Assembly (NCBI RefSeq): GCF_041053105.1
Contig: NZ_CP163444.1
Span: 6,542,501 to 6,606,500, forward strand
Source: Streptomyces sp. R44
Lineage (GTDB): Bacteria > Actinomycetota > Actinomycetes > Streptomycetales > Streptomycetaceae
DNA length: 64,000 bases
Reading direction: 5' to 3'
Positions 26,990 through 35,433 of this stretch are shown here, one piece after another. How positions within the stretch are numbered: position 1 is the stretch's first letter; every line of letters starts with the position of its first letter. A model generated the notes under the pieces. That model worked only from the letters and a program-made list of their open reading frames with translations. It searched no databases and had not been told where the DNA came from. The translations under genes and the position numbers were made by a program.

Positions 26990-28054
26990 ATGAACGCAGT
27001 GACGCGTCGCGCCGTCATAGCCACGGCCGCGGTCTCGATGGCCCTCTCGCTCGCCGCCTGCGGCAAGGCCGGCGGCGACGACAGCGGTGACAAGGGCAGC
27101 TCGACCAAGATCGGTCTGCTCCTGCCGGAGAACAAGACCTCGCGCTACGAGGCCCTGGACAAGCCCCAGTTCGAGAAGGCCGTCAAGGCCGCCTGTTCCG
27201 ACTGCGAGATCGTGTACAACAACGCGGTCTCCGACGTCGTGAAGCAGAAGCAGCAGTTCGACCAGCTGATCGCCGACGGCGTCAAGGTCATCGCGCTCGA
27301 CCCGGTCGACGCCGCCAAGGCCGAGGGTTGGGTCAAGGACGCGAAGGCGAAGGGCGTGAAGGTCGTCGCGTACGACCGTGCCGTCCCCGGTGCCGACGCC
27401 TACGTCAGCCACGACAACAACAAGGTCGGCGAGCTCCAGGGCCAGGCCCTGCTGACCGCGCTCGGCGCGAAGGCCGCCACCGCCAACGTCGTGATGATCA
27501 ACGGCGACGAGAAGGACCCGAACGCCGCGCTGTTCAAGAAGGGCGCCCACACCGCCCTCGACGGCAAGGTCGGCAAGATCGCCTACGAGGCCTCCGGCGA
27601 GTGGGACCCGAAGGTCGCGGGCGAGAAGATGTCCGCCGCGATCTCCTCGGTCGGCAAGGACAAGATCGGCGCCGTCTACTCCGCGAACGACGGCATGGCC
27701 GGCGGCATCGTCACCTCCCTCGAGAACGCCGGCGTCAAGGGCATCCCGGTGGGTGGCCAGGACGCCGAGGTCGCGGGCATCCAGCGCATCATCGCCGGCA
27801 CCCAGACCTTCACCATCTACAAGTCGCCGCTCCAGCTGGCCCCCGAGGCCGCCAAGTTCGCGGTGAACCTGCTCAAGGGCAAGGACCTCGGCGCCCAGGG
27901 CGCGACCGACGGCGTGCCCTCCACGCTCTTCGCCCCGGTCGTGGTCGACAAGACCAACATCCAGTCCACGGTCGTCAAGGACGGCATCTACAAGGCCGCC
28001 GACCTCTGCACCGCGGACCTCGCCGCCAAGTGCACCGAGCTGGGCATCAAGTAA
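26990..28054 (+). CDS. xylF: D-xylose ABC transporter, substrate-binding lipoprotein
   Basis: A periplasmic-binding-protein type 1 (ribose/xylose) lipoprotein of 354 residues anchored outside the membrane. The signal peptide ends in the lipobox LSLAAC (Cys at about 24). The mature part has the family start KIGLLLPENKTSRYEALDKP and the hinge/sugar-contact segments AYDRAVPGADAYVSHDNNKV and VGGQDAEVAGIQRIIAGTQT. GGGAGG precedes the ATG by 8-9 bases. A large hairpin lies between it and xylG, expected to favour binding-protein expression. Confidence 0.9.
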   Translation: MNAVTRRAVIATAAVSMALSLAACGKAGGDDSGDKGSSTKIGLLLPENKTSRYEALDKPQFEKAVKAACSDCEIVYNNAVSDVVKQKQQFDQLIADGVKVIALDPVDAAKAEGWVKDAKAKGVKVVAYDRAVPGADAYVSHDNNKVGELQGQALLTALGAKAATANVVMINGDEKDPNAALFKKGAHTALDGKVGKIAYEASGEWDPKVAGEKMSAAISSVGKDKIGAVYSANDGMAGGIVTSLENAGVKGIPVGGQDAEVAGIQRIIAGTQTFTIYKSPLQLAPEAAKFAVNLLKGKDLGAQGATDGVPSTLFAPVVVDKTNIQSTVVKDGIYKAADLCTADLAAKCTELGIK

Positions 28055-28210
28055 CCCCGGCTCCACCCCGCCGGGCCCCGAAGGGTCCGGCGCCACGGAT
28101 CCCGCACGTCCGCCGCCCCTCCGGGAGAGCGCCGCACCGCCCCGCGTACAGAGGGTGAAGACCCTCGGTAACAAGGCCGCTGTACGACGAACGGATCCGT
28201 CCCCCAGCCC

Positions 28211-28259
28211 GTCCGGCCCCCGGCCGACCCAGACCCCGCTGTCGGTCCGGGGGCCGGAC
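28211..28259 (+). terminator. Large hairpin between xylF and xylG
   Basis: Perfect 13-bp outer arms (GTCCGGCCCCCGG at 28211-28223 and complement at 28247-28259) enclose a five-base inner stem CCGAC/GTCGG with one bulged T. It lies in the 291-base gap between xylF and xylG. The free energy should be very high, so it is a strong candidate for a partial terminator or 3'-end stabiliser. Confidence 0.7.
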
Positions 28260-28345
28260 GAGCCCAGCCCCCCTCGAAAACTTCGGCGCCGCACGACGGC
28301 GCGACATGCCGTCGCCCCCCTCGGGCGGCGAAGGAGATGGTTCAC

Positions 28346-29125
28346 GTGTCCCAGACGCCCGTGCTGGCGTTGCGCGGGATCTTCAAGCGGTTCGGAGCGG
28401 TTCAGGTCCTCTCCGGTGTCGATCTCGAAGTCCACGCAGGAGAGGTCGTCGCGCTCGTCGGCGACAACGGAGCGGGAAAGTCCACGCTGGTCAAGACGAT
28501 CGCCGGCGTGCACCCCATCGACGAGGGCGTCATCGAGTGGGAGGGCGAGCGCGTCGAGATCCAGCGGCCGCACGACTCCCAGAACCTCGGTGTCGCGACC
28601 GTCTACCAGGACCTCGCGCTCTGCGACAACCTCGACGTCGTCGCCAACCTGTTCCTCGGCCGCGAGATCAAGAAGGGCGGCGTCCTCGACGAGGTCGCCA
28701 TGGAGAAGCGGGCCAAGGACCTGCTCTCCACGCTCTCCATCCGCATCCCCAGCGTCCGCATCCCCGTCGCCGCCCTCTCCGGCGGCCAGCGGCAGGTCGT
28801 GGCCATCGCCCGCGCCCTGGTCGGCAACCCCAAGATCGTGATCCTGGACGAGCCCACCGCCGCGCTCGGCGTCGAGCAGACCGCCCAGGTCCTCGACCTG
28901 GTCGAGCGGCTGCGCGAGCAGGGCCTCGGCGTCATCCTCATCAGCCACAACATGGCCGATGTGAAGGCCGTCGCCGACACCGTGGCCGTGCTCCGCCTGG
29001 GCCGCAACAACGGCACCTTCCCGGTGGCCACCACCACGCACGAAGAGATCATCGCCGCGATCACCGGTGCCACGGACAACGCCGTGACCCGCCGCCAGGC
29101 CCGCAACGCGGAGGTAGCCAAGTGA
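28346..29125 (+). CDS. xylG: D-xylose ABC transporter ATP-binding protein
   Basis: A 259-residue ATPase with one nucleotide-binding domain: Walker [14 protein letters not shown]-loop [10 protein letters not shown], signature [15 protein letters not shown], Walker [12 protein letters not shown] and H-loop ISHN. E. coli XylG has two tandem domains, so this is the half-size version common in actinobacteria. The GTG at 28346 was selected over the ATG at 28337 because AAGGAG directly abuts the ATG but is at ideal distance from the GTG. It overlaps xylH by four bases (GTGA). Confidence 0.9.
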   Translation: MSQTPVLALRGIFKRFGAVQVLSGVDLEVHAGEVVALVGDNGAGKSTLVKTIAGVHPIDEGVIEWEGERVEIQRPHDSQNLGVATVYQDLALCDNLDVVANLFLGREIKKGGVLDEVAMEKRAKDLLSTLSIRIPSVRIPVAALSGGQRQVVAIARALVGNPKIVILDEPTAALGVEQTAQVLDLVERLREQGLGVILISHNMADVKAVADTVAVLRLGRNNGTFPVATTTHEEIIAAITGATDNAVTRRQARNAEVAK

Positions 29126-30414
29126 GCACCACCCCCAGCACCTCCGAGGACACCGTGCCCGAGCCCCGCACCGGCGAGGAGCCGGCCGCCGCCGCCGTAC
29201 CCGCCGTCGACCCCCGCCTCCTCGTCCGCGAGCAGGGCTTCAAGGGGTACGTCGACGAGTTCAAGCGCAAGATCCGCTCGGGCGAGATCGGCTCGCTGCC
29301 CGTCGTGGTCGGCCTGATCGTCATCGGCATCGTCTTCCAGGCCCTCACCGGCAACTTCATCACCTCGTACAACCTCGACCAGATCACGCTGTACGCGGTC
29401 GGCCCCGGCATCATGGCCGTCGGCATCGTCTTCGTCCTGCTGCTCGGCGAGATCGACCTCGCCGTCGGCTCCGTGGCGGGCCTCGCCGGATCGGTCTGGG
29501 GCGTCCTCGGCACCGACATGCCCGACGGGCTCGCCATCCTCCTCGGCATCCTGTCCGGCACCCTGATCGGCGCCTTCCACGGCATGGTCTTCGCCAAGAT
29601 CGGCGTGCCCGCCTTCGTCGTCACCCTCGCCGGCTTCCTCGGCTGGGCCGGTCTGCAGACCTGGGTGATGGGCGACCGGTCGACCATCCCCACCCCGATC
29701 GGCAGCTTCGTCGAGGACCTCACCAAGTACTACTTCTCCGACGTCGCCGCCGCGTACGGTCTCGCCGTGGCCGTCATCGCCGGCTTCTACCTCGCCCAGC
29801 TGCGCGACTCCCGCCGCCGCAAGGCCGCCGAGCTGCCGCACCGCCCGCAGAGCGAGATCATCCTGCGCACCGCCGTCCTCGCGGTCCTGGTCCTCGTCGC
29901 CGCGTACGGCTTCAACCAGGAGAAGGGCCTGCCGCTCTCCCTGGTCATCTTCCTGGTGATCCTGCTCGCCACCGACTTCGTCCTGCGCCGCACCACCTAC
30001 GGCCGTCAGGTCTTCGCGGTCGGCGGCGGCATCGAGGCCGCCCGCCGCGCCGGCATCAGCGTGGACTGGATCCGGATCTCGGTCTTCATGATCTCCGGCA
30101 CGCTGGGCGCCGTCGGCGGTCTCTTCCTCGCCTCCGCGACGGGCGGCGCCGACCGCTCCCTCGGCGGCGGCAACCAGCTGATGATGTGCATCGCCGCCGC
30201 GGTCATCGGCGGAACGTCCCTGTTCGGCGGACGCGGCAAGGTCTGGTCGGCGCTCCTCGGCATCCTGGTCATCCAGTCGATCGTCCAGGGCCTCAACCAG
30301 ATGAACCTGTCCTCGAACGCGATCCAGTACATGATCACCGGAGCGGTCCTGCTCATCGCCGTGATCATCGACTCGGTCTCCCGCCGCACGCAGAAGACGG
30401 CGGGTCGCGCGTAA
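29122..30414 (+). CDS. xylH: D-xylose ABC transporter permease
   Basis: A 430-residue permease of the RbsC/XylH type with about ten hydrophobic helices and an ~50-residue Pro/Glu-rich cytoplasmic N-terminus. Typical segments are [20 protein letters not shown] and [19 protein letters not shown]. The start GTG at 29122 overlaps the xylG stop, with GGAGG upstream. It completes the xylFGH importer with the half-size XylG dimer. A terminator follows immediately. Confidence 0.9.
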   Translation: MSTTPSTSEDTVPEPRTGEEPAAAAVPAVDPRLLVREQGFKGYVDEFKRKIRSGEIGSLPVVVGLIVIGIVFQALTGNFITSYNLDQITLYAVGPGIMAVGIVFVLLLGEIDLAVGSVAGLAGSVWGVLGTDMPDGLAILLGILSGTLIGAFHGMVFAKIGVPAFVVTLAGFLGWAGLQTWVMGDRSTIPTPIGSFVEDLTKYYFSDVAAAYGLAVAVIAGFYLAQLRDSRRRKAAELPHRPQSEIILRTAVLAVLVLVAAYGFNQEKGLPLSLVIFLVILLATDFVLRRTTYGRQVFAVGGGIEAARRAGISVDWIRISVFMISGTLGAVGGLFLASATGGADRSLGGGNQLMMCIAAAVIGGTSLFGGRGKVWSALLGILVIQSIVQGLNQMNLSSNAIQYMITGAVLLIAVIIDSVSRRTQKTAGRA

Positions 30415-30423
30415 CACCCGTCA

Positions 30424-30462
30424 CAGCAGCCCGGCACCGGAAACCGGTGCCGGGCACTGCTG
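30424..30462 (+). terminator. xylFGH terminator
   Basis: Stem CAGCAG plus CCCGGCACCGG (30424-30440) pairs with CCGGTGCCGGG plus CTGCTG (30444-30462), with a three-base loop and a two-base bulge. It starts 10 bases after the xylH stop. Confidence 0.85.
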
Positions 30463-30623
30463 CGTCCGGAGCAGTGCACGCGCGCGTACAGAGCCGTACA
30501 GATCAGCGGCTTGTCGGCCGTGCGGGTGACGCCTCACCCCCCGGCCCGATGCCCACGATCCAAGACGGAACATTAGACTCGACAAATCGGCAAGCTCGAC
30601 CAGCTCAAAGCAAGGAGGAACGG

Positions 30624-32543
30624 GTGGCTCTGCTGACCCGTATCAGGGGACCGCGAGATCTGGACCGGCTCTCCCCGGAACAGCTGGACCAGCTGGCCGA
30701 CGAGATCAGGACGTTCCTCGTGGACGCCGTCTCCAAGACCGGCGGGCACCTCGGCCCCAACCTCGGTGTGGTCGAGCTGACCATCGCCCTGCACCGGGTG
30801 TTCGACTCCCCGAAGGACAAGGTCCTCTGGGACACCGGCCACCAGAGCTACGTCCACAAGCTCCTCACCGGACGCCAGGACTTCTCGAAGCTCAAGATGA
30901 AGGGCGGCCTCTCCGGCTACCCCTCGCAGGCCGAGTCCGAGCACGACGTCATCGAGAACTCGCACGCCTCCACCGTCCTCGGCTGGGCCGACGGCCTGGC
31001 CAAGGCGAACGAGGTCCTGAAGAAGGACGACCACGTCGTCGCCGTCATCGGCGACGGCGCGCTCACCGGCGGCATGGCCTGGGAGGCGCTGAACAACATC
31101 GCCGCCGCCAAGGACCGCCCGCTCGTCATCGTCGTCAACGACAACGAGCGCTCCTACGCGCCCACCATCGGCGGCCTCGCCAACCACCTGGCCACCCTGC
31201 GCACCACCGACGGCTACGAGCGCTTCCTCGCCCGCGGCAAGGACATCCTGGAGCGCACCCCGGTCGTCGGGAAGCCGCTCTACGAGACGCTGCACGGCGC
31301 CAAGAAGGGCCTCAAGGACTTCATCGCCCCGCAGGGCATGTTCGAGGACCTCGGCCTCAAGTACGTCGGCCCGATCGACGGCCACGACATCGAGGCCCTG
31401 GAGTCCGCCCTGACGCGCGCCAAGCGCTTCGGCGGCCCCGTGATCGTCCACTGCCTCACCGAGAAGGGCCGTGGCTACCAGCCCGCCCTCCAGGACGAGG
31501 CCGACCGCTTCCACGCCGTCGGCAAGATCCACCCCGACACCGGCCTCCCCATCGCCTCCTCCGGCGCCGACTGGACCGGCGTCTTCGCCGAGGAGATGGT
31601 CGCCCTCGGCAAGGAGCGCGCGGACATCGTCGCCATCACGGCGGCCATGCTCCAGCCCGTCGGCCTCGACAAGTTCGCGAAGGCCTTCCCCGAGCGGGTC
31701 TTCGACGTCGGCATCGCCGAGCAGCACGCCGCGGTCTCGGCCGCGGGCCTGGCCACCGGCGGTCTGCACCCGGTCTTCGCGGTCTACGCGACCTTCCTCA
31801 ACCGGGCCTTCGACCAGGTCCTGATGGACGTGGCCCTGCACAAGTGCGGCGTCACCTTCGTCCTGGACCGGGCCGGTGTCACCGGCACCGACGGCGCCTC
31901 GCACAACGGCATGTGGGACATGTCGATCCTCCAGGTCGTGCCCGGCCTGCGGCTCGCCGCCCCGCGCGATGCCGACCAGGTCCGCGCCCAGCTCCGCGAG
32001 GCCGTCGAGGTCACCGACGCCCCCACCGTGGTCCGCTTCTCCAAGGGCGCGGTCGGCCCGGCCGTCCCGGCCCTGCGCCGCGTCGGCGGCATGGACGTGC
32101 TCCGCGAGGCCGACAGCGAGCGGCCGGACGTCCTCCTGGTCTCCGTGGGCGCCCTCGCGCCGATGTGCCTGGAGATCGCCGACCTGCTCGACAAGCAGGG
32201 CATCTCCACCACCGTCGTCGACCCCCGCTGGGTCAAGCCCGTCGACGAGGCCCTCGCCCCGCTGGCCGAGCGCCACCGGGTCGTCGTCACCGTCGAGGAC
32301 AACAGCCGCGTCGGCGGCGTCGGCTCCGCCGTCGCCCAGGCGCTGCGCGACGCCGGCGTCGACGTCCCGCTGCGTGACTTCGGCATCCCGCCGCGCTTCC
32401 TCGACCACGCCTCCCGCGGCGAGGTGCTGGCCGAGATCGGTCTGACCGCCCCGGACATCGCCCGCCAGGTCACCGGCCTCGTGTCGCGGCTCGACGGGCG
32501 GTTCGAGAGCAGCAGCCAGGCCGTGGAGCCCGCCCGCGACTGA
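30624..32543 (+). CDS. dxs: 1-deoxy-D-xylulose-5-phosphate synthase
   Basis: Condenses pyruvate and glyceraldehyde-3-phosphate to 1-deoxyxylulose-5-phosphate, the first step of the MEP isoprenoid pathway; it uses thiamine diphosphate. The 639-residue product has the ThDP motif [19 protein letters not shown] with the [16 protein letters not shown] follow-up, and the pyrimidine-domain Glu in [20 protein letters not shown]. The N-terminal [20 protein letters not shown] is also typical. The GTG at 30624 follows AAGGAGG. It has its own promoter region after the xylH terminator and its own terminator. It may be one of two dxs genes, as in other streptomycetes. Confidence 0.96.
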   Translation: MALLTRIRGPRDLDRLSPEQLDQLADEIRTFLVDAVSKTGGHLGPNLGVVELTIALHRVFDSPKDKVLWDTGHQSYVHKLLTGRQDFSKLKMKGGLSGYPSQAESEHDVIENSHASTVLGWADGLAKANEVLKKDDHVVAVIGDGALTGGMAWEALNNIAAAKDRPLVIVVNDNERSYAPTIGGLANHLATLRTTDGYERFLARGKDILERTPVVGKPLYETLHGAKKGLKDFIAPQGMFEDLGLKYVGPIDGHDIEALESALTRAKRFGGPVIVHCLTEKGRGYQPALQDEADRFHAVGKIHPDTGLPIASSGADWTGVFAEEMVALGKERADIVAITAAMLQPVGLDKFAKAFPERVFDVGIAEQHAAVSAAGLATGGLHPVFAVYATFLNRAFDQVLMDVALHKCGVTFVLDRAGVTGTDGASHNGMWDMSILQVVPGLRLAAPRDADQVRAQLREAVEVTDAPTVVRFSKGAVGPAVPALRRVGGMDVLREADSERPDVLLVSVGALAPMCLEIADLLDKQGISTTVVDPRWVKPVDEALAPLAERHRVVVTVEDNSRVGGVGSAVAQALRDAGVDVPLRDFGIPPRFLDHASRGEVLAEIGLTAPDIARQVTGLVSRLDGRFESSSQAVEPARD

Positions 32544-32571
32544 CGGGCCTCCGTCACCCGGCGTCACCTTT

Positions 32572-32612
32572 GGGCCGGTCGGCTCACTCTTCGGAGTGCC
32601 GACCGGCCCTTT
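32572..32612 (+). terminator. dxs terminator
   Basis: Arms GGGCCGGTCGGC (32572-32583) and GCCGACCGGCCC (32598-32609) with an inner CACTC/GAGTG extension over a TTCG loop, followed by TTTCG. Confidence 0.88.
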
Positions 32613-32663
32613 CGCGTGCATTCTGACCTGAGGGCGGGCAGCCCCATGGCAGGGAGGTGCGAC

Positions 32664-34178
32664 GTGAGTACGGATCAGCAGCCACGCGCCAATACCGGAT
32701 TGTTCCGGACGAAGTCGGTCGAACAGTCGATCCGCGACACGGAGGAGCCGGAGCATGCGCTCCGGAAATCCCTGTCGGCCTGGGATCTGACGGTGTTCGG
32801 CGTCGGTGTCATCATCGGCACCGGCATCTTCGTCCTCACCGGCAAGGTGGCCAAGGAGAACGCCGGGCCGGCCACCGCCCTCGCCTTCGTCGCCGCGGGC
32901 ATCGTCTGCGCCCTGGCCGCCCTGTGCTACGCCGAGTTCGCCTCGACGGTGCCGGTGGCGGGATCGGCGTACACCTTCGCGTACGCCTCGATCGGCGAGC
33001 TGCCCGCGTGGATCATCGGCTGGGACCTGGTCCTGGAGTTCGCCCTGGGCACGGCGGTGGTGGCCGTCGGCTGGTCCGGATACGTCAGATCCCTGATGGA
33101 CAACATCGGCTGGCACCTGCCGGCCTCGCTCGAAGGCCCGGACGTCGCGGGCGGCACCTTCGACATCCTGGCCTTCCTGCTCGTCCTCGTGCTGACCGTG
33201 GTCCTCGTCCTCGGCATGAAGCTCTCCGCCCGGATCACCGCGGTCGTCGTCGCGATCAAGGTGACCGTCGTGATGATCGTGATCGTCGCGGGCCTGTTCT
33301 TCATCGTCGGCGACAACTACAAGCCGTTCATCCCGCCGGCCGTCAGCCCGCCGGGCGGTACCTCCGGCTGGAACTCGCCGATGGTCCAGCTGATCTTCGG
33401 CTACGAGCCGACGAACTTCGGCGTCATGGGCATCTTCACCGCCGCCTCGGTCGTGTTCTTCGCCTTCATCGGCTTCGACGTGGTCGCCACGGCGGCCGAG
33501 GAGACCAAGCTGCCGCAGCGGGACATGCCCCGGGGCATCCTCGGCTCGCTGCTCATCTGCACCGTGCTGTACGTGGCGGTGGCCCTCGTCGTCACCGGCA
33601 TGGAGAAGTACACCGAGCTGTCCACCAGCGCCCCGCTCGCCGACGCCTTCAAGGCGGCGGGACACCCCTGGTACGCGGGCGTGATCAGCTTCGGCGCCGC
33701 CGTCGGCCTCACCACGGTCTGTCTGATCCTGCTGCTCGGCCAGACCCGTGTCTTCTTCGCGATGAGCCGCGACGGCCTGCTGCCGCGCTTCTTCTCGGTC
33801 ACGCACCCCCGGTTCAGGACGCCGTACCGGCCGACCATCCTGCTCGGTGTGATCATCGCCATCGTCGCCGGCTTCACCAGCATCAACGAGCTGGCGACCC
33901 TGGTGAACATCGGCACGCTCTTCGCCTTCGTCATGGTCGCCATCGGCGTCATCATCCTCCGCCGCACACGCCCCGACCTGCACCGGGCCTTCCGCACCCC
34001 CTGGGTGCCGGTCCTCCCGATCCTCTCCGTCGCGGCCTCGGTCTGGCTGATGCTCAACCTGCCCGGCGAGACCTGGTTCCGCTTCGCCGTCTGGATGGTG
34101 ATCGGCTTCTTCGTGTACTTCCTGTACGGGCGCGGTCACAGCCGGCTCGGGCGGGAGGGCCGGGACGCCATGTACTGA
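32664..34178 (+). CDS. APC-superfamily amino acid permease (cationic amino acid transporter type)
   Basis: A 504-residue inner-membrane transporter with about 12-14 helices. The family signature of the first helix, GVGVIIGTGIFVLTGKVAKE, is followed by GPATALAFVAAGIVCALAAL and AEFASTVPVAGSAYTFAYAS. These closely resemble the YfnA/CAT group, suggesting basic amino acid import or exchange. The GTG at 32664 has GGGAGGTG six bases upstream; an in-frame GTG at 32616 lacks a site. The gene stands alone between the dxs terminator and an unrelated gene, so the substrate is not indicated by context. Confidence 0.88.
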   Translation: MSTDQQPRANTGLFRTKSVEQSIRDTEEPEHALRKSLSAWDLTVFGVGVIIGTGIFVLTGKVAKENAGPATALAFVAAGIVCALAALCYAEFASTVPVAGSAYTFAYASIGELPAWIIGWDLVLEFALGTAVVAVGWSGYVRSLMDNIGWHLPASLEGPDVAGGTFDILAFLLVLVLTVVLVLGMKLSARITAVVVAIKVTVVMIVIVAGLFFIVGDNYKPFIPPAVSPPGGTSGWNSPMVQLIFGYEPTNFGVMGIFTAASVVFFAFIGFDVVATAAEETKLPQRDMPRGILGSLLICTVLYVAVALVVTGMEKYTELSTSAPLADAFKAAGHPWYAGVISFGAAVGLTTVCLILLLGQTRVFFAMSRDGLLPRFFSVTHPRFRTPYRPTILLGVIIAIVAGFTSINELATLVNIGTLFAFVMVAIGVIILRRTRPDLHRAFRTPWVPVLPILSVAASVWLMLNLPGETWFRFAVWMVIGFFVYFLYGRGHSRLGREGRDAMY

Positions 34179-34277
34179 GCGGCTGAGGCCGTAGGCGCGG
34201 GGGAGGCCGTCCGGGAGGGCGACTACAGTCGGCTCGTACCCGAACTGCTCCCGACGACCGGAGTGCTGGATCCCCCC

Positions 34278-35357
34278 ATGGCGAATCGATCCCAGGCCAC
34301 CGACGACCGCTCCCACGGCCCCGCCGCCCCCGTGCTCCAGGGCGGCTGGCTGACCAGAGGGGAGGAGGGCCGGTTCAGCGCCTACCTGCCCCGGGACGGC
34401 GAGGTGGTGCGCTGGACCGAGGAGCCCGGAGGCGGCTGGAGCGGCCCGGTGTCCCTCGGCGGCGACGGCCTGACGCAGTTCCTCGCCGTCGGCCAGGGCG
34501 CCGACCGGTACGTCCACCTGGTCGGCGTGCGGCCGACGGGCGGGGACGAGGGACACGTCGAGCTGGTGCACGCCGTCCAGTTCCAGACGGGCCGTCCGGC
34601 GGCCGCCTGGCGGCCCCTCGGGCACTCGAACGGCAAGTCCCCCTGGACGGGCCACCCGGCGGTCGCCGTGGACGCCCTGGGCCGCGTCTACGTCTTCGTA
34701 AGGAACGGGGGCGGCGGCCTCAGCGTGCGGGCGCAGAAGGACGCGGGCGGCTGGCACCCCTGGTGGGACCTGCTCGGCTCCAAGACCGACCCCTCGCCGG
34801 TCGCCGTCACCAACGGCTCGGGATTCGTCGAGCTGTACAGCTCGCACGCCAAGGGCCTGGTCCGCTACGTCCAGCGCGAGTCCGGGGCCAAGCCGATCCG
34901 CGAGGAGCTGCTGCCCGCCTCGGTGGCCATGGGCACCCTCGCGGCCGTCACCGGCCCCTCCGGGCACGTCACGCTCTTCTACCTCGACCAGGAGGGCCAG
35001 GTCATGGCCTGGTCGCCGGAGCGCGAGCTCGCGCCGACGCCGCTGGGCAAGGCGGTCGGCACCGGACGCCTCTCCGTCACCCGCTGTCTCGTCGGCGGCG
35101 TCGACCACACGGTCCTCGCCCAGCGGTCCGAGGACGGCCGGCTCGCCCTCGCCGGCTACCCCAGCGAGCAGGAGGCGGAGAGCCTGAGCTGGTCCGAGAC
35201 CGGGGAGCGGCAGGGGAGCCTGGCAGCGGTCCTCGCCCAGGGCGTCGACGGCGGCCTGGTCGCGATGACGGTGGCCGACGGCCGCACACCGCTCACCGCC
35301 CGTCAGAAGGCGGGGGCCGAGGGCCTGCTGCTCGAAGGCTGGCGCTCCATAGGGTGA
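34278..35357 (+). CDS. Hypothetical protein, beta-propeller/PLL-lectin-like repeats
   Basis: A 359-residue protein without signal peptide or membrane helix. It is composed of repeats of roughly 45-50 residues with W-rich strands: VRWTEEPGGGWSGPVSLGG, AAWRPLGHSN, GGWHPWWDLLGSKTDPSPVA and AWSPERELAPTP. This is the pattern of PLL/tectonin-type propellers that often bind glycans. Function is unknown. ATG 34278 is used; a GTG at 34263 would add five residues and overlaps a GGAG. A strong bidirectional terminator separates it from the beta-oxidation operon. Confidence 0.65.
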   Translation: MANRSQATDDRSHGPAAPVLQGGWLTRGEEGRFSAYLPRDGEVVRWTEEPGGGWSGPVSLGGDGLTQFLAVGQGADRYVHLVGVRPTGGDEGHVELVHAVQFQTGRPAAAWRPLGHSNGKSPWTGHPAVAVDALGRVYVFVRNGGGGLSVRAQKDAGGWHPWWDLLGSKTDPSPVAVTNGSGFVELYSSHAKGLVRYVQRESGAKPIREELLPASVAMGTLAAVTGPSGHVTLFYLDQEGQVMAWSPERELAPTPLGKAVGTGRLSVTRCLVGGVDHTVLAQRSEDGRLALAGYPSEQEAESLSWSETGERQGSLAAVLAQGVDGGLVAMTVADGRTPLTARQKAGAEGLLLEGWRSIG

Positions 35358-35378
35358 CGCCGCCCGCGCGAACGGGAA

Positions 35379-35413
35379 ACGGCCCCGGCACCTGTGCGAG
35401 GTGCCGGGGCCGT
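35379..35413. terminator. Bidirectional terminator
   Basis: A 15-bp perfect stem (ACGGCCCCGGCACCT at 35379-35393 and complement at 35399-35413) with a GTGCG loop. It lies between the convergent propeller-like gene and the fadB-like gene and can serve both. Confidence 0.88.
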
Positions 35414-35433
35414 CGTCTTGACGCGTCCTGGTG

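Noticed and set aside
28337..28345. ATG at 28337 as xylG start
   Set aside because: The AAGGAG sequence touches this ATG directly, leaving no spacer. The GTG at 28346 has correct spacing.
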